From assembly GCF_014698145.1 (NCBI RefSeq), contig NZ_JACJSM010000014.1, positions 62,001-126,000 of the forward strand: a stretch of 64,000 bases of DNA, given 5' to 3'. Position numbers and translations under genes: made by a program. The stretch's first letter is position 1; every line of letters starts with the position of its first letter. The notes beneath the pieces were generated by a model. That model saw only the letters and a list, made by a program, of their open reading frames with translations. It was not told the origin of the DNA and ran no database searches. This DNA is from Oscillatoria sp. FACHB-1406. GTDB lineage: Bacteria; Cyanobacteriota; Cyanobacteriia; Cyanobacteriales; Spirulinaceae. Below are positions 33,658 through 42,488 of the stretch, one piece after another.

Positions 33658-34857
33658 ATGAAGTATTCTGCACCGATCGCAGCCCTCATTGCAACCGTTC
33701 TCCTCGGAGGGATTGCAGCGAACTGCACCGCAACACAACCCCTTTTCTCTCAATCCTTCCCTCGAATCTCAACTCGCGCCAATAACCTGCCCAAAACGAT
33801 GGAAACGGCAATTATTGAAGACTTGAGAAATCGTTTAGGGTTGCCCGAAGAACCGGCATTTCGCCCTGTCATCAAACACCGCGAACCCGCAACCTGGGAA
33901 GGATGTCTCCCCACGCCGGGAGCGCCGGGATACGGGGGTAACTGCCAACCTATAACACATTCTGGCTGGAAAGTCAAGCTCGAAGTTCCGGGGGAAACCC
34001 AAGCAAAAGGGGAAATTTGGACGTACTACGCCAGTCAAACCGACGGGACATTTTTGTTTGACGGTTTGGATAGCCTAAATGCGACGGTTAAAGGTGCGAT
34101 CGCGAAACGCCTCAATCTTGCCCCCGAAAACTTGCAAGTGACCGCCGCCGAACTCACCTTTGGGGCTTGTCAGACGAAGGCGGATTGCTTGCCGGGACAT
34201 AAACTTGGCTGGCGCGTTGTCGATAGCTACGGGCGGATGTTTCACCTCGATTTACAGGGGAATGAAATGAAGCGCGGGCTAGAAATGCAGCGAAGCGAAG
34301 CTGGATTGCCGATCGCATTGAAAAATGCAGTGTTGCGCGATGTTGCCGACCGAGACGGCGTTTTAACGGCGAATTTGAGCGTTGAGGGTATTAAGGCGAC
34401 GGCTTGGAATTGGTGCCGGGGAGGGCAAGGGGAAGGCCCTACGCCGCCGGAAATGGGCGCTTGTCCCGATTTTACGCAATCGGGTTGGCAAATTAAGGTG
34501 CGATCGGGGCCGATGCGTTATGTTTATTATTTGCAAGAAGGCAGCACGGCGGTTGCACCGGATGGAATGCAGAGTTTTCCAGAAAATGCGATCGCGCGCA
34601 TTAAAGAAGATATGGCGCAGCGAGACCCCACTACCGTCGAGAATGTCAGCATTCGTCAAGTTTCGCCCCAATTTTTCAATGGTTGCTTGAATGCTAAAAC
34701 CTCCGATTTAAGCTGTCGCCAGAACGTGCGGGCGGGCTGGGTTGTGACGGCGATGGGCGGCGGTTCTTTACCGAATCAGTCTTGGCATTACAACGTCGAT
34801 TTATTCGGCGATCGCATCGAATTTATCCGAACTGGAACTTGGCATCCCGTGCCTTAA
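33658..34857 (+). CDS. Secreted protein with four divergent repeats
   Basis: A 399-residue exported protein of unknown function. The signal peptide is MKYSAPIAALIATVLLGGIA with a lipobox-like AANC around residue 23, so it may be a lipoprotein. The rest is four units of about 85 residues, each starting with a helix (AIIEDLRNRLGL, TVKGAIAKRLNL, AVLRDVADRDGV, AIARIKEDMAQR). A cysteine pair (WEGCLP...NCQP; GACQTKADC; WNWCRGG...ACPD; NGCLNA...SCRQ) and a tryptophan strand (SGWKVKLEV, LGWRVVDSY, SGWQIKVRS, AGWVVTAMG) follow in each unit. The helix-plus-strand unit is reminiscent of PepSY-like folds, without firm evidence. The neighbour at 34888 is another exported protein. Confidence 0.8.
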   Translation: MKYSAPIAALIATVLLGGIAANCTATQPLFSQSFPRISTRANNLPKTMETAIIEDLRNRLGLPEEPAFRPVIKHREPATWEGCLPTPGAPGYGGNCQPITHSGWKVKLEVPGETQAKGEIWTYYASQTDGTFLFDGLDSLNATVKGAIAKRLNLAPENLQVTAAELTFGACQTKADCLPGHKLGWRVVDSYGRMFHLDLQGNEMKRGLEMQRSEAGLPIALKNAVLRDVADRDGVLTANLSVEGIKATAWNWCRGGQGEGPTPPEMGACPDFTQSGWQIKVRSGPMRYVYYLQEGSTAVAPDGMQSFPENAIARIKEDMAQRDPTTVENVSIRQVSPQFFNGCLNAKTSDLSCRQNVRAGWVVTAMGGGSLPNQSWHYNVDLFGDRIEFIRTGTWHPVP

Positions 34858-34887
34858 TTTTTATTCTTTTTCACCCAAAACTCCAAC

Positions 34888-35388
34888 ATGAAAAATATTC
34901 AACGTTTCGTACCGATTGCCGCGCTTCTTTCTCTGAGTTTAACGGGAGTTGCGATCGCTAAAACAGCCCTAGCTCAAAATCGCCCGTCACTCGGTTTATC
35001 GCCAACCGCCCCGAATTTTCTCCTGTCAATTCGTAGAGAAGGGGGGATGTGTGCTGCGATGGGCTGTTTTTCGGAAGTGGCAGTGCTGAGTAATGGAACT
35101 TATCGCTATGCAGATAGTTCTCCAAAACAACGCACGGGTAGATTGTCTCGCGGTGAAGTTCGACGCTTTCAACAACGCATGGCGAATGTGAATTTTGAGG
35201 CGATTAAAGCACGCCCATTTACCGGCACTTGTCCGCTTGCTTATGACGGGCCGGAAACGGTTTATACTTTTCGCAGCGGCGATCGCGTTGAAGTGTTGCG
35301 ATCGTGTCAAACGCATATTGAAGGCAGCAACCCCTTGTTTCAGCAAGCCGAGCGAGTTTATCGCGAAGTTAGTGAGAAGAGTGAATAA
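34888..35388 (+). CDS. Exported protein of unknown function
   Basis: A 166-residue protein with a signal peptide (FVPIAALLSLSLTGVAIAKT, cleavage near ALAQN, residue about 30). The mature part has FLLSIRREGGMCAAMGCFSE, a strand VLSNGTYRYAD and a helix GEVRRFQQRMANVNFEAIKA. A second cysteine pair is at GTCPLAYDGPETVYTFRSGD and VLRSCQ. The pattern (strand with inducer-like cysteine, then helix, then strand) resembles small DUF6438-like proteins, but I am not sure. It is 30 bp downstream of the four-repeat secreted protein, likely one operon. Confidence 0.78.
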   Translation: MKNIQRFVPIAALLSLSLTGVAIAKTALAQNRPSLGLSPTAPNFLLSIRREGGMCAAMGCFSEVAVLSNGTYRYADSSPKQRTGRLSRGEVRRFQQRMANVNFEAIKARPFTGTCPLAYDGPETVYTFRSGDRVEVLRSCQTHIEGSNPLFQQAERVYREVSEKSE

Positions 35389-35480
35389 AATTGTAGGTTG
35401 AAGCGCCGCAAAGCTCAAGCCCATTAATGCTGAGAAATTGTCGGCTCGGATATTCTCCGATTTTTTCATTAACAATAAAA

Positions 35481-35507
35481 ATCCCCTTGCAGAAAATGCA
35501 GGGGGAT
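35481..35507 (-). terminator. Intrinsic terminator
   Basis: An 11-bp stem (ATCCCCTTGCA with TGCAGGGGGAT, loop GAAAA) lies between the convergent genes ending at 35388 and 35586. On the minus strand it is followed by TTTTTATTG, so it fits best as the terminator of the minus-strand gene, and it may work in both directions. Confidence 0.8.
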
Positions 35508-35585
35508 AAATGGAGTTCTGGAGTTTTTGGTTATTGATGAGTAGGAAAGCACCCTAATTTTGAAAGGAAAATCGATTCAATCAAT

Positions 35586-35918
35586 TCAAAAGTTGACTGG
35601 AATTTCGGAAATTTCACTACAAACTTCATAGAATGAAGTCGTAGGCGGTGCGAGAAATAAATGAGACATTTCTTGGAGGATGGCATCGCAAACTTCGTTG
35701 TGATTCTCATCCATATCCCCGATGTTTTCCCAAAAAATGACAGCGATGCCGCGATCGCTGTTTGGTTCCTGGAGAAGGTACGCCCCTTTGAAGCCCTGTT
35801 TGTAAGTCGAGACGGCTTTGACAAACAACTGTTCGGCTTCTGTAAACTTACCGGGTTTGAATTCTCCGATCGCAACGTAGGCAAATTTGTGCTTAAGAAA
35901 ATCTGTAAATTCGGACAT
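35586..35918 (-). CDS. Antibiotic-biosynthesis-monooxygenase-like small protein
   Basis: A 110-residue protein, MSEFTDFLKHKFAYVAIGEF, then KPGKFTEAEQLFVKAVSTYK, GFKGAYLLQEPNSDRGIAVI and FWENIGDMDENHNEV. The pattern of strand, helix, strand with a FW motif is that of dimeric ferredoxin-like ABM-type proteins, whose members include heme oxygenases and quinol monooxygenases. The exact reaction is unknown. The start at 35918 gives this fold directly; 11 further codons upstream are possible. A strong terminator follows it. Confidence 0.7.
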   Translation of the reverse strand: MSEFTDFLKHKFAYVAIGEFKPGKFTEAEQLFVKAVSTYKQGFKGAYLLQEPNSDRGIAVIFWENIGDMDENHNEVCDAILQEMSHLFLAPPTTSFYEVCSEISEIPVNF

Positions 35919-35995
35919 TTTGTTCCTAACAATTTGTTTAGCGAACTCCATTTTTCCTTACTTTACCGCGTTGCTGGAGTTTTTTTATGGAAAAT

Positions 35996-36241
35996 TTATT
36001 CGTCGCACAAGCATAAACTGGAACTTTCCAAATCTACGGACTGTCGCTTAGAGGGAAGCAACAGAACCAGACCGAGGAGAAGAATCGACCAGTGAGCGAT
36101 CGCGAATCCCCAAATCAGGCAAACGATTGCCGTAACCGCCGCTAGAACGCGCAGTAACTCACCCGATCCTTTTTGATATAAAAAAATGCTATAAATTGCC
36201 GTGCCTAGAAGAAGCAGTGGTAAAATTGGGAGCATCATCAT
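35996..36241 (-). CDS. Small membrane protein
   Basis: An 81-residue protein with hydrophobic segments at about 3-20 (MLPILPLLLLGTAIYSIFLY) and 28-62 (VLRVLAAV-like, CLIWGFAIAHWSILLLGLVL). The short polar C-terminus ends in SSLCLCDE. No family is recognised. It lies upstream of the ABM-like gene on the same strand with 77 bp between. Confidence 0.6.
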   Translation of the reverse strand: MMMLPILPLLLLGTAIYSIFLYQKGSGELLRVLAAVTAIVCLIWGFAIAHWSILLLGLVLLLPSKRQSVDLESSSLCLCDE

Positions 36242-36460
36242 TAAAATCCCCTCTAATTACTAAATTTTGGGATGGGTGTAAAGATACCCTGAATAAAAAA
36301 AGATTTAAAAAGGGCGACTCGTAAGACCGATATCGTCCTCTTTCACAACAATTTCATACCTAGCTGTATGCTAACACTTCTGACTCGGTAATGAGTGCGA
36401 TCGCGGTAACAATTGCGACGAAAAGCCAAGATTCTTCGTACAACTTTACACGCGGAAAGA

Positions 36461-37903
36461 TTATCGGGCTGCGTTCAGACTGAGGAAAGTTGCAAGCCAA
36501 TCTTTGAGGTAGCGAGTAGCGCGGCAATCATCTTCGTTGTAGCGAACAATTGCATTGAGGAGAGCGCGATCGCCATTTTGCAACCAGCGATCGTACCAAC
36601 ATACCGCACTTTCGCCATTCACGCCGCGATCGCGCCATTCAAATCCCACCCAAACCGCCAGCGATTTGAGCGAATAACTCTCTACCGGAACAATAACACT
36701 CTGCGTCGTCCAATAATGAAGATCGATTAAACGCTCCAGCAAAGGTTTGAGTCGAGCGATCGGAATTGGGTAGCGCAGCGCCAAACGTTCGATAGTTTCC
36801 GCTTCGTACTCAGAAAAATGAAAAATCGGCGCTTGAGGATAACGCTCGACTAAATCTAAAAATTGCTGCCAAATTACGCCTTCATCTTCCGGGACTTCAG
36901 CTAAAAATGGGTAAAACCGCTCGCTTTGGGTAACGCGATCGCGCACCAATACCCCTAATAAATAGTCTAAATCGCGATCGGGTTCGGCCTCAATATCAAA
37001 ATACAGTTCGATCGCACTCGTCGGCAATCGCCCCAACCCTTCAAACCCATCTCGCAACAGCGGCTTTCCCTCTAACAAAGATTGCGCCTGTTGCTGCAAT
37101 TGCAAAGCAATTTCTACCCCCAACACCTCATCGATTTGCGGCGAACTCATTGCCGCCAAATGCTCCAAACTGATAATCCCAAATTGCTGCAACTGCTCGT
37201 AACGACTGGGCGTTACGCCGGGAACCAGCGAGAGGTGCTGCTGGGATTGTGCCAGCACATGACAAGCCTCCTGCCACTGACACAAACTGCATCGCTGGCG
37301 CGAAATAAACACCTCCGGTTCTAGCCCCAACTGTAACATCCGATTGCAATCGCTCAAAACCTGCTCCATACGCGGCAGCCAATTGCTCAACGCAACCTGA
37401 TATTCCCGACCATCGCGCAAAACTAACCGCGAACCGCTCGGAACCTCCCCTTGTACCTGCGCGAGGAGATAAGCATGGAACGCCCCCACCGCCTTATACT
37501 CCGGTTTCGGGCGCTTCCCCAACTTGACGTTAATCGGGATGTAATGCCAATCCCCAAACCGCGACGTTCCCGGCATTTTTTTTAAAAAAGTGGGCTGCCC
37601 GAGCAACGCCGGAAACGAAGGTGTCGCCGCCCAGAAAAGTACGCCCTTGTAAATCAAATCGGCTCCCTGACGCATTAAGTCTTCGGTTTGTCCTGCCCCT
37701 TCCTCCCAATCTCCCGGCGCAAAACGCGGTTCCCCATAGTCGCATTCGGTTAAAATCGCATCGATCTGTTTTTGATTTTCCCGTTGTAACTTCTGTAAAA
37801 ATTCCCGTTCTGGCATTCTTTTCGAGGGCTGTCCGTAACGATTCAAAAAAGCGCGGCGCTGGCAGCGTTTGTAGTCGAGCAACAGGTTATCGGTCAGCAG
37901 CAT
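36461..37903 (-). CDS. TM0106-family RecB-like nuclease
   Basis: A 480-residue protein. The N-terminal part (1-230) has the PD-(D/E)XK nuclease pattern of this family: LLDYKRCQRRAFLNRYGQ, then WHYIPINVKLGKRPKPEYK and the cysteine cluster RCSLCQWQEACH (with C1 in LLLDYKRC), which suggests a Cas4/AddB-like iron-sulfur site. Helix-hairpin-helix-like LVPGVTPSRYEQLQQFGIIS follows. The C-terminal part is an RNase H-like exonuclease domain (SAIELYFDIEAEPDRDLDYL, YPQAPIFHFSEYE, YNEDDCRATRYLKDWL) with its acidic residues intact. The family is thought to act in DNA processing; the role in cyanobacteria is unknown. An STRR run lies just upstream of the start. Confidence 0.88.
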   Translation of the reverse strand: MLLTDNLLLDYKRCQRRAFLNRYGQPSKRMPEREFLQKLQRENQKQIDAILTECDYGEPRFAPGDWEEGAGQTEDLMRQGADLIYKGVLFWAATPSFPALLGQPTFLKKMPGTSRFGDWHYIPINVKLGKRPKPEYKAVGAFHAYLLAQVQGEVPSGSRLVLRDGREYQVALSNWLPRMEQVLSDCNRMLQLGLEPEVFISRQRCSLCQWQEACHVLAQSQQHLSLVPGVTPSRYEQLQQFGIISLEHLAAMSSPQIDEVLGVEIALQLQQQAQSLLEGKPLLRDGFEGLGRLPTSAIELYFDIEAEPDRDLDYLLGVLVRDRVTQSERFYPFLAEVPEDEGVIWQQFLDLVERYPQAPIFHFSEYEAETIERLALRYPIPIARLKPLLERLIDLHYWTTQSVIVPVESYSLKSLAVWVGFEWRDRGVNGESAVCWYDRWLQNGDRALLNAIVRYNEDDCRATRYLKDWLATFLSLNAAR

Positions 37904-37912
37904 TGGTAAAGA

Positions 37913-37942
37913 ATTAAAAATTAAAAATTAAAAATTAAAAAT
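37913..37942. repeat. STRR heptamer run (AATTAAA type)
   Basis: Four copies of the same heptamer as at 14290-14322, directly upstream of the RecB-like gene start on the minus strand. It occupies the leader of that gene. Confidence 0.8.
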
Positions 37943-38177
37943 TGAGGAGGCTAGGAATTTTGGGTCAAAGAGCGGAGAGCCTTAACTTTAAGGTAGCTTA
38001 AAAGTTCCCGATAGATCGAGTTGGAAGCAAGTTACTTTCGCGAGCAAACCCTAGCCGACACAGAGTAGGGACGTTCCTTTATGGGGGATGTTAGGTTGGT
38101 TTGCTCGCCTAACGCGCCCCGATTAGAAGTAGGAGAGAAGTCTTGGTAAAATAGGATTGTGGATTTTAAATCTTGAA

Positions 38178-38459
38178 ATGAGCGTTCCTCCCAATCCAGA
38201 ACCCACTCTCTCCGATGTCCTCGATCGCATTGATGGTTTAGCAACATCTGTCGGTAAACTTTCAACATCTGTCGGGAGACTCTCAACCGATGTTGATAAG
38301 CTCTCAACCGATGTCGAGCATCTATCCAACGATGTGGGTCAATTCAACGAACGTTTCTCTAACTACCAACAAGCGACTCAATGGGGCGTTCAACTCGTTT
38401 TTACTCTCATTGCCAGTGCGACGATAACCGCGATCGTTACGACAGTCTTAAAAAAATAG
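38178..38459 (+). CDS. Small coiled-coil protein with C-terminal membrane span
   Basis: A 93-residue protein. Residues about 14-60 are perfect heptads of the form KLSTSVGRLSTDV, KLSTDVEHLSNDV, encoded by 21-bp DNA repeats, and should form a parallel coiled coil. A hydrophobic segment at about 72-90 (VQLVFTLIASATITAIVTTV) anchors the end, with a short basic tail LKK. The start at 38178 follows TCTTGAA and removes seven shadow codons. Similar heptad-plus-anchor proteins are common in cyanobacteria and have no known function. Confidence 0.75.
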   Translation: MSVPPNPEPTLSDVLDRIDGLATSVGKLSTSVGRLSTDVDKLSTDVEHLSNDVGQFNERFSNYQQATQWGVQLVFTLIASATITAIVTTVLKK

Positions 38460-38579
38460 AATATCGCTTGCGACTTAACAGAATTCAGCACCGATCGGTC
38501 AAAAGTTAGGAATCCACCATTCCGCTCAATTCCAAGCCACAAAATTTACAGCCCGGTTTCCATCCTCTCCCCTTTAGAT

Positions 38580-39752
38580 ATGACTCGCATTTCTCTTGAA
38601 GATTACCGCCAACAATTCCCCTCTCTCAGCAATAAAGCTTACTTTAATTTTGGCGGTCAAGGAACGTTGCCGCGCCCAGCTTTAGAAGCCATTTATCGAG
38701 CTTACGAATACTTACAAGAACGGGGTCCTTTTTCAACGGAAGTTAATGCTTGGATTAGCAAACAAACGCAATTGACGCGGGAAGCGATCGCAACAGAATT
38801 GGGCGCACCACCGGATACCATTACTCTCACCGAAAATGTTACCTTCGGCTGCAATATCCCATTATGGGGCATCGACTGGCAAGCGGGCGATCGCATCTTA
38901 ATGACAGATTGCGAACATCCCGGCGTAATCGCCGCCGTGAGGGAAATTTCGCGCCGCTTCCAAGTGGAAGTTGCCATCTGTCCCATCCTCGCCACCCTCA
39001 ATCAAGGCGATCCCACCGCCATTATCGAACGCTATTTAACCCCCAACACTCGCCTTCTCGTCCTTTCTCACCTGCTTTGGAATACCGGACAAGTCCTTCC
39101 CCTCCCCGAAATTATCGCCTGCTGTCGCCAAACCAAAAGCCATAAACCGATTCAAGTTCTCGTCGATGCCGCGCAATCTGCCGGTTCTCTCGCCCTCAAT
39201 TTGACGGAACTCGGAGCCGATTTTTACGCCTTTACGGGGCATAAATGGCTGTGCGGGCCGGCGGGCGTGGGCGGGTTGTACGTGCGCCCAGAAGCCTTAG
39301 AAACGCTGTCTCCGGCGTTTATCGGCTGGCGGGGAGTGGTGATGGATGAGGCGGGCAATCCGATCGCGCAGAAACCGGGCGGGGCGCGCTTCGAGGTGGC
39401 AACTTCGGCTTTTCCTCAGTACGTCGGACTTCAGCACGCGATCGCCACGCATCGCACTTGGGGAACCTCCGAGGAGCGTTACCAACAAATTTGTCAAAAT
39501 AGCGCGTTCTTGTGGCAAAAACTCGCAGAAACGGACGGCGTAAACTGTTTGCGGAGCGCTCCCCCCCAAGCCGGTTTAGTCTCGTTTAAATTGACGGGCG
39601 GAATCTCTCACAAACAAGCCGTAATGCAATTGGAACAACAAGGGTTTTTGCTGCGGACAATTCTCGATCCCGATTGTATCCGTGCCTGCGTTCATTATTT
39701 CAGCGATCGCGCCGAAATCGATCGGTTAGTGGATGCGATCGCGCAGTTATAA
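38580..39752 (+). CDS. PLP-dependent class V aminotransferase (cysteine desulfurase / C-DES-like)
   Basis: A 390-residue PLP enzyme. The PLP lysine is in YAFTGHKWLCGPAGVGGLYV; the cofactor Asp lies in IQVLVDAAQSAGSLAL. The mobile-loop cysteine region of SufS/IscS (RxGHHCAQP) is replaced by LLRTILDPDCIRACVHYFSD, so persulfide formation by the standard mechanism is doubtful. The protein resembles the cyanobacterial cystine lyase C-DES instead. It ends 117 bp before dndB and could stand in for DndA as sulfur supplier, but a different promoter region and a palindrome lie between, so the link is only by position. Confidence 0.8.
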   Translation: MTRISLEDYRQQFPSLSNKAYFNFGGQGTLPRPALEAIYRAYEYLQERGPFSTEVNAWISKQTQLTREAIATELGAPPDTITLTENVTFGCNIPLWGIDWQAGDRILMTDCEHPGVIAAVREISRRFQVEVAICPILATLNQGDPTAIIERYLTPNTRLLVLSHLLWNTGQVLPLPEIIACCRQTKSHKPIQVLVDAAQSAGSLALNLTELGADFYAFTGHKWLCGPAGVGGLYVRPEALETLSPAFIGWRGVVMDEAGNPIAQKPGGARFEVATSAFPQYVGLQHAIATHRTWGTSEERYQQICQNSAFLWQKLAETDGVNCLRSAPPQAGLVSFKLTGGISHKQAVMQLEQQGFLLRTILDPDCIRACVHYFSDRAEIDRLVDAIAQL

Positions 39753-39832
39753 GCCCCCTTTTCCCGCGACAAAAATTGGATCGAACCGCTCGATCGGCAA
39801 GGCTTTAGCCGAACGTTTCTTCAAAAAGCGCT

Positions 39833-39856
39833 CTGTATGTAAAAAATTACATACAG
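39833..39856. promoter_or_regulatory. 24-bp palindrome upstream of dndB, possible operator
   Basis: CTGTATGTAA (39833-39842) and TTACATACAG (39847-39856) are perfect arms around AAAA. It lies 12 bp before the first possible dndB start and 39-48 bp before the more likely starts, so a bound repressor would block transcription or translation of the dnd operon. No T-run follows, making a terminator unlikely. Confidence 0.6.
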
Positions 39857-39868
39857 TACGTCAATTTA

Positions 39869-40981
39869 ATGATAGATTACGGGGGAAGGTTGTGGATGGG
39901 TTCTATGGCTCTCCCATTCGAGTACGTTTTTCCAGCTATCAGAGGGATTCAAGCAGGACGCGAGTATTACGTCTCAATGTGTCCAGTGCGGCTGATCCCA
40001 AAAATCTTTTCGTTTGATGACGAAGAAATTCCCCCTGAAATGCGAGCGCAACGGGTCTTGAATCGGAGCCGAGTCCCTGAGATCGCTCGCTACATCGTAA
40101 ATAATCCAGCAGATTACGTTTTTTCGGCGATTACTGTCTCTATCAATGCCGATATTACTTTCGATCCCATTGGTTCAGAAGACATTGGTAAATTAACCAT
40201 TCCAATGGATGCGCGGTTTGTCATAAATGACGGACAGCATCGCCGTGCTGCTTTTGAACAGGCATTGAAAGAAAACCCCGATCTCGGAGATGAGACGATC
40301 TCCGTCGTCTTCTTTCTGGATATTGGCTTGAAACGATCGCAGCAGATGTTCACCGATCTGAACCGTTATGCGGTTCATCCCGATCCTTCGCTGAACATTC
40401 TATACGACCAGCGCGATCGCAAATCCATCCTGTCCAAATCAGTAGTCAAAGAGGTCAAAATTTTTGACAGACTCACCGATATGGAGCGCAGCAACCTGCC
40501 AGTCCGCTCCAGTAAGCTCTTCACGCTGAGCAGCATCTACGGGGCTACTCAAGCACTTTTGACCAATCACAAGAACGAGGAGATAGAGAAGCAGATTGAA
40601 ATTAGCGTCCGTTTCTGGAGAACAGTCAGCAGCAATATTCCAGACTGGCAGCAAGTATTTGATAAAAAAGTCAGTCCTGGAGAAATCCGTCGAGAATACA
40701 TTCACAGCCATGCCGTCACACTAGCGGGCATTGGGAGAGCGGGTGCAGTTTTGCTAGCTACTTACCCGGATAAGTGGGAGACTCAGTTAAAAGCCTTATG
40801 CAAAATAGATTGGTCGCGCTCCAATCCTGACTGGGAGGGGCGCGTCATGTTTGGGGGGAAGCTATCCAAATCGAGAACTTGTGTAGCATTTATGACCGCT
40901 TATTTGAAAAAGGCTATGAAACTGCCGTTAACTACAGAAGAAGAACGGCTAGAGAAAGCTTATGCTCTCGCGGGGAGGTAG
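39869..40981 (+). CDS. dndB: DNA phosphorothioation-associated protein DndB
   Basis: A 370-residue DGQHR-domain protein: FEYVFPAIRGIQAGREYYVS, RAQRVLNRSRVPEIARYIVN, the signature FVINDGQHRRAAFEQALKEN, and FFLDIGLKRSQQMFTDLNRY. In studied systems DndB is a negative regulator or limits the modification level and is not essential for sulfur insertion. The start is either 39869 or an internal ATG at 39896 or 39905 (MALPFEYVF); GGGGGAAGG before 39896 favours an internal one. First gene of the dnd island, with a palindromic operator-like site just upstream. Confidence 0.9.
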   Translation: MIDYGGRLWMGSMALPFEYVFPAIRGIQAGREYYVSMCPVRLIPKIFSFDDEEIPPEMRAQRVLNRSRVPEIARYIVNNPADYVFSAITVSINADITFDPIGSEDIGKLTIPMDARFVINDGQHRRAAFEQALKENPDLGDETISVVFFLDIGLKRSQQMFTDLNRYAVHPDPSLNILYDQRDRKSILSKSVVKEVKIFDRLTDMERSNLPVRSSKLFTLSSIYGATQALLTNHKNEEIEKQIEISVRFWRTVSSNIPDWQQVFDKKVSPGEIRREYIHSHAVTLAGIGRAGAVLLATYPDKWETQLKALCKIDWSRSNPDWEGRVMFGGKLSKSRTCVAFMTAYLKKAMKLPLTTEEERLEKAYALAGR

Positions 40982-41112
40982 CTATGCCGATGTTTGAGTT
41001 TCAGATGGGTGTTGTTTTTGCCTGCGCTAAGAACCCAGAATTGAACCATAGGAGAACTGAGCAATCTAAGTATTTTTGAGGTATTAGCTAGGTTTTATTT
41101 AGGGTGAATGTA

Positions 41113-42246
41113 ATGACTGAAACGGTTAAATTAGAAAACTCCCAACGATCGGTTGCTGAATTTGTCGAGGCTTTGGAAGCTCTGACGATTGAAATTCAAG
41201 AACTCTACTGCCAGGATCGATTGCCCTGGATTGTTGGCTACTCCGGCGGTAAGGATTCGACAGCAGTGCTTCAGTTGGTGTGGAATGCGATCGCCACTCT
41301 CCCAGCCGAAAAACGTACCAAAACCATTCACGTCATCACGACAGACACAATGGTTGAAAATCCAGTTGTGTCTGCATGGGTCAGCAAATCTTTAGAACAG
41401 GTAGGCAAGTCCGCTCGAGAAAAAGGCATTCCAATCGAACCCATTCTGCTAAAACCTGCTGTAAAAGATACCTTTTGGGTCAATTTGATTGGTAAGGGCT
41501 ATCCAGCCCCAAGGCAAGGCTTTCGTTGGTGTACCGAACGGCTCAAGATCAAACCATCCGATAACTACATCCGGGAAACAATTCGGGAAAGTGGGGAAGT
41601 CATTCTAGCGCTTGGAACCCGAAAAGCTGAGAGTGCATCGCGGGCAGCCCTGATGAAAAAACACCGCAACTGGCGCGTCTTCTCGCACCTCAACTACAAT
41701 CCCAGTCGCCCGAACTCCTTGATTTACACGCCGATTGAGGACTGGCGCACGGATGAAGTTTGGCTTTACTTAATGCAGTGGCAAAACCCTTGGGGCAATA
41801 ACAACAACGATCTATTTGCGATGTATCGGGGTGCAACAGCAGATAATGAATGCCCATTGGTGGTGGATACTTCTACGCCTAGCTGTGGTAGTTCGCGATT
41901 CGGCTGCTGGGTCTGCACGTTAGTCAGTGCAGATAAATCGATGGAGGCAATGATTCAGAACGATGAGGAGAAAGAATGGATGCAACCGCTTCTGGATTTG
42001 CGGAACGAATTGGATGTGGAGGACGATCTCGATCGCCGTGACTTCCGGCGACGACAGGGACAAATCCAGCTTTACGAGCGCGATGTGGACGGCATAGATG
42101 CCAAAGAAATTGTCAATATTCCAGGTCCCTACACCAAACAATGGCGAGAAGAATGGTTGCGGCGGGTGCTTCAAACGCAGACAGTCGCTCGTCAAAATGC
42201 ACCGACTGAGAGGAAATTTGCGACGACCCAATGCACTTTGAACTAA
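41113..42246 (+). CDS. dndC: Phosphorothioation sulfurtransferase DndC
   Basis: A 377-residue ATP pyrophosphatase of the PAPS-reductase family. The PP-loop is WIVGYSGGKDSTAVLQLVWN near residue 42. Cysteines for the 4Fe-4S cluster are visible in RWCTERLK, ADNECPL, TPSCGSSRFGCWVCTLV. It activates the DNA backbone or sulfur donor in the Dnd pathway that swaps a non-bridging phosphate oxygen for sulfur. The ATG at 41113 is preferred to the GTG at 41104. Its stop overlaps the next gene's start as TAATG, indicating translational coupling. Confidence 0.93.
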   Translation: MTETVKLENSQRSVAEFVEALEALTIEIQELYCQDRLPWIVGYSGGKDSTAVLQLVWNAIATLPAEKRTKTIHVITTDTMVENPVVSAWVSKSLEQVGKSAREKGIPIEPILLKPAVKDTFWVNLIGKGYPAPRQGFRWCTERLKIKPSDNYIRETIRESGEVILALGTRKAESASRAALMKKHRNWRVFSHLNYNPSRPNSLIYTPIEDWRTDEVWLYLMQWQNPWGNNNNDLFAMYRGATADNECPLVVDTSTPSCGSSRFGCWVCTLVSADKSMEAMIQNDEEKEWMQPLLDLRNELDVEDDLDRRDFRRRQGQIQLYERDVDGIDAKEIVNIPGPYTKQWREEWLRRVLQTQTVARQNAPTERKFATTQCTLN

Positions 42247-42488
42247 TGACTCGGCTCCTCAGCACCGAGCGTAGGTTTCAAACAATGTCACGGCGGGTCG
42301 GTATCATTGATGCGCTTGAAAAGCACTTTGAAACCAGTTCTCGTCCCAAAGAAGAAGCGATTGACAACGCCCACCTGAACTGGAACATCAAAAAAGCAGC
42401 TAAAGCTGGAGATGTAGAAACCGTCAAACAGCTAACTGATAAGCCAGCAGCTTCTTGGGCAGACCTGAAATTTAAGGAACAGGGATGA
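42246..42488 (+). CDS. Small unknown protein between dndC and dndD
   Basis: An 80-residue protein with TAATG overlap to dndC and ATGA overlap to dndD, so it is a true member of the operon. Sequence features: a helical segment SRRVGIIDALEKHFETSSRP, then EEAIDNAHLNWNIKKAAKAG and DVETVKQLTDKPAASW. The standard dnd order has no gene here, and DndE, whose size is similar, lies after dndD as a stub. This protein shows no DndE signature. It may be a local partner of DndC or DndD; function unknown. Confidence 0.75.
   Translation: MTRLLSTERRFQTMSRRVGIIDALEKHFETSSRPKEEAIDNAHLNWNIKKAAKAGDVETVKQLTDKPAASWADLKFKEQG

Noticed and set aside
40879-41079. 66-residue frame overlapping the end of dndB
   Set aside because: Most of it is dndB in another frame, and the rest shows no conserved pattern.
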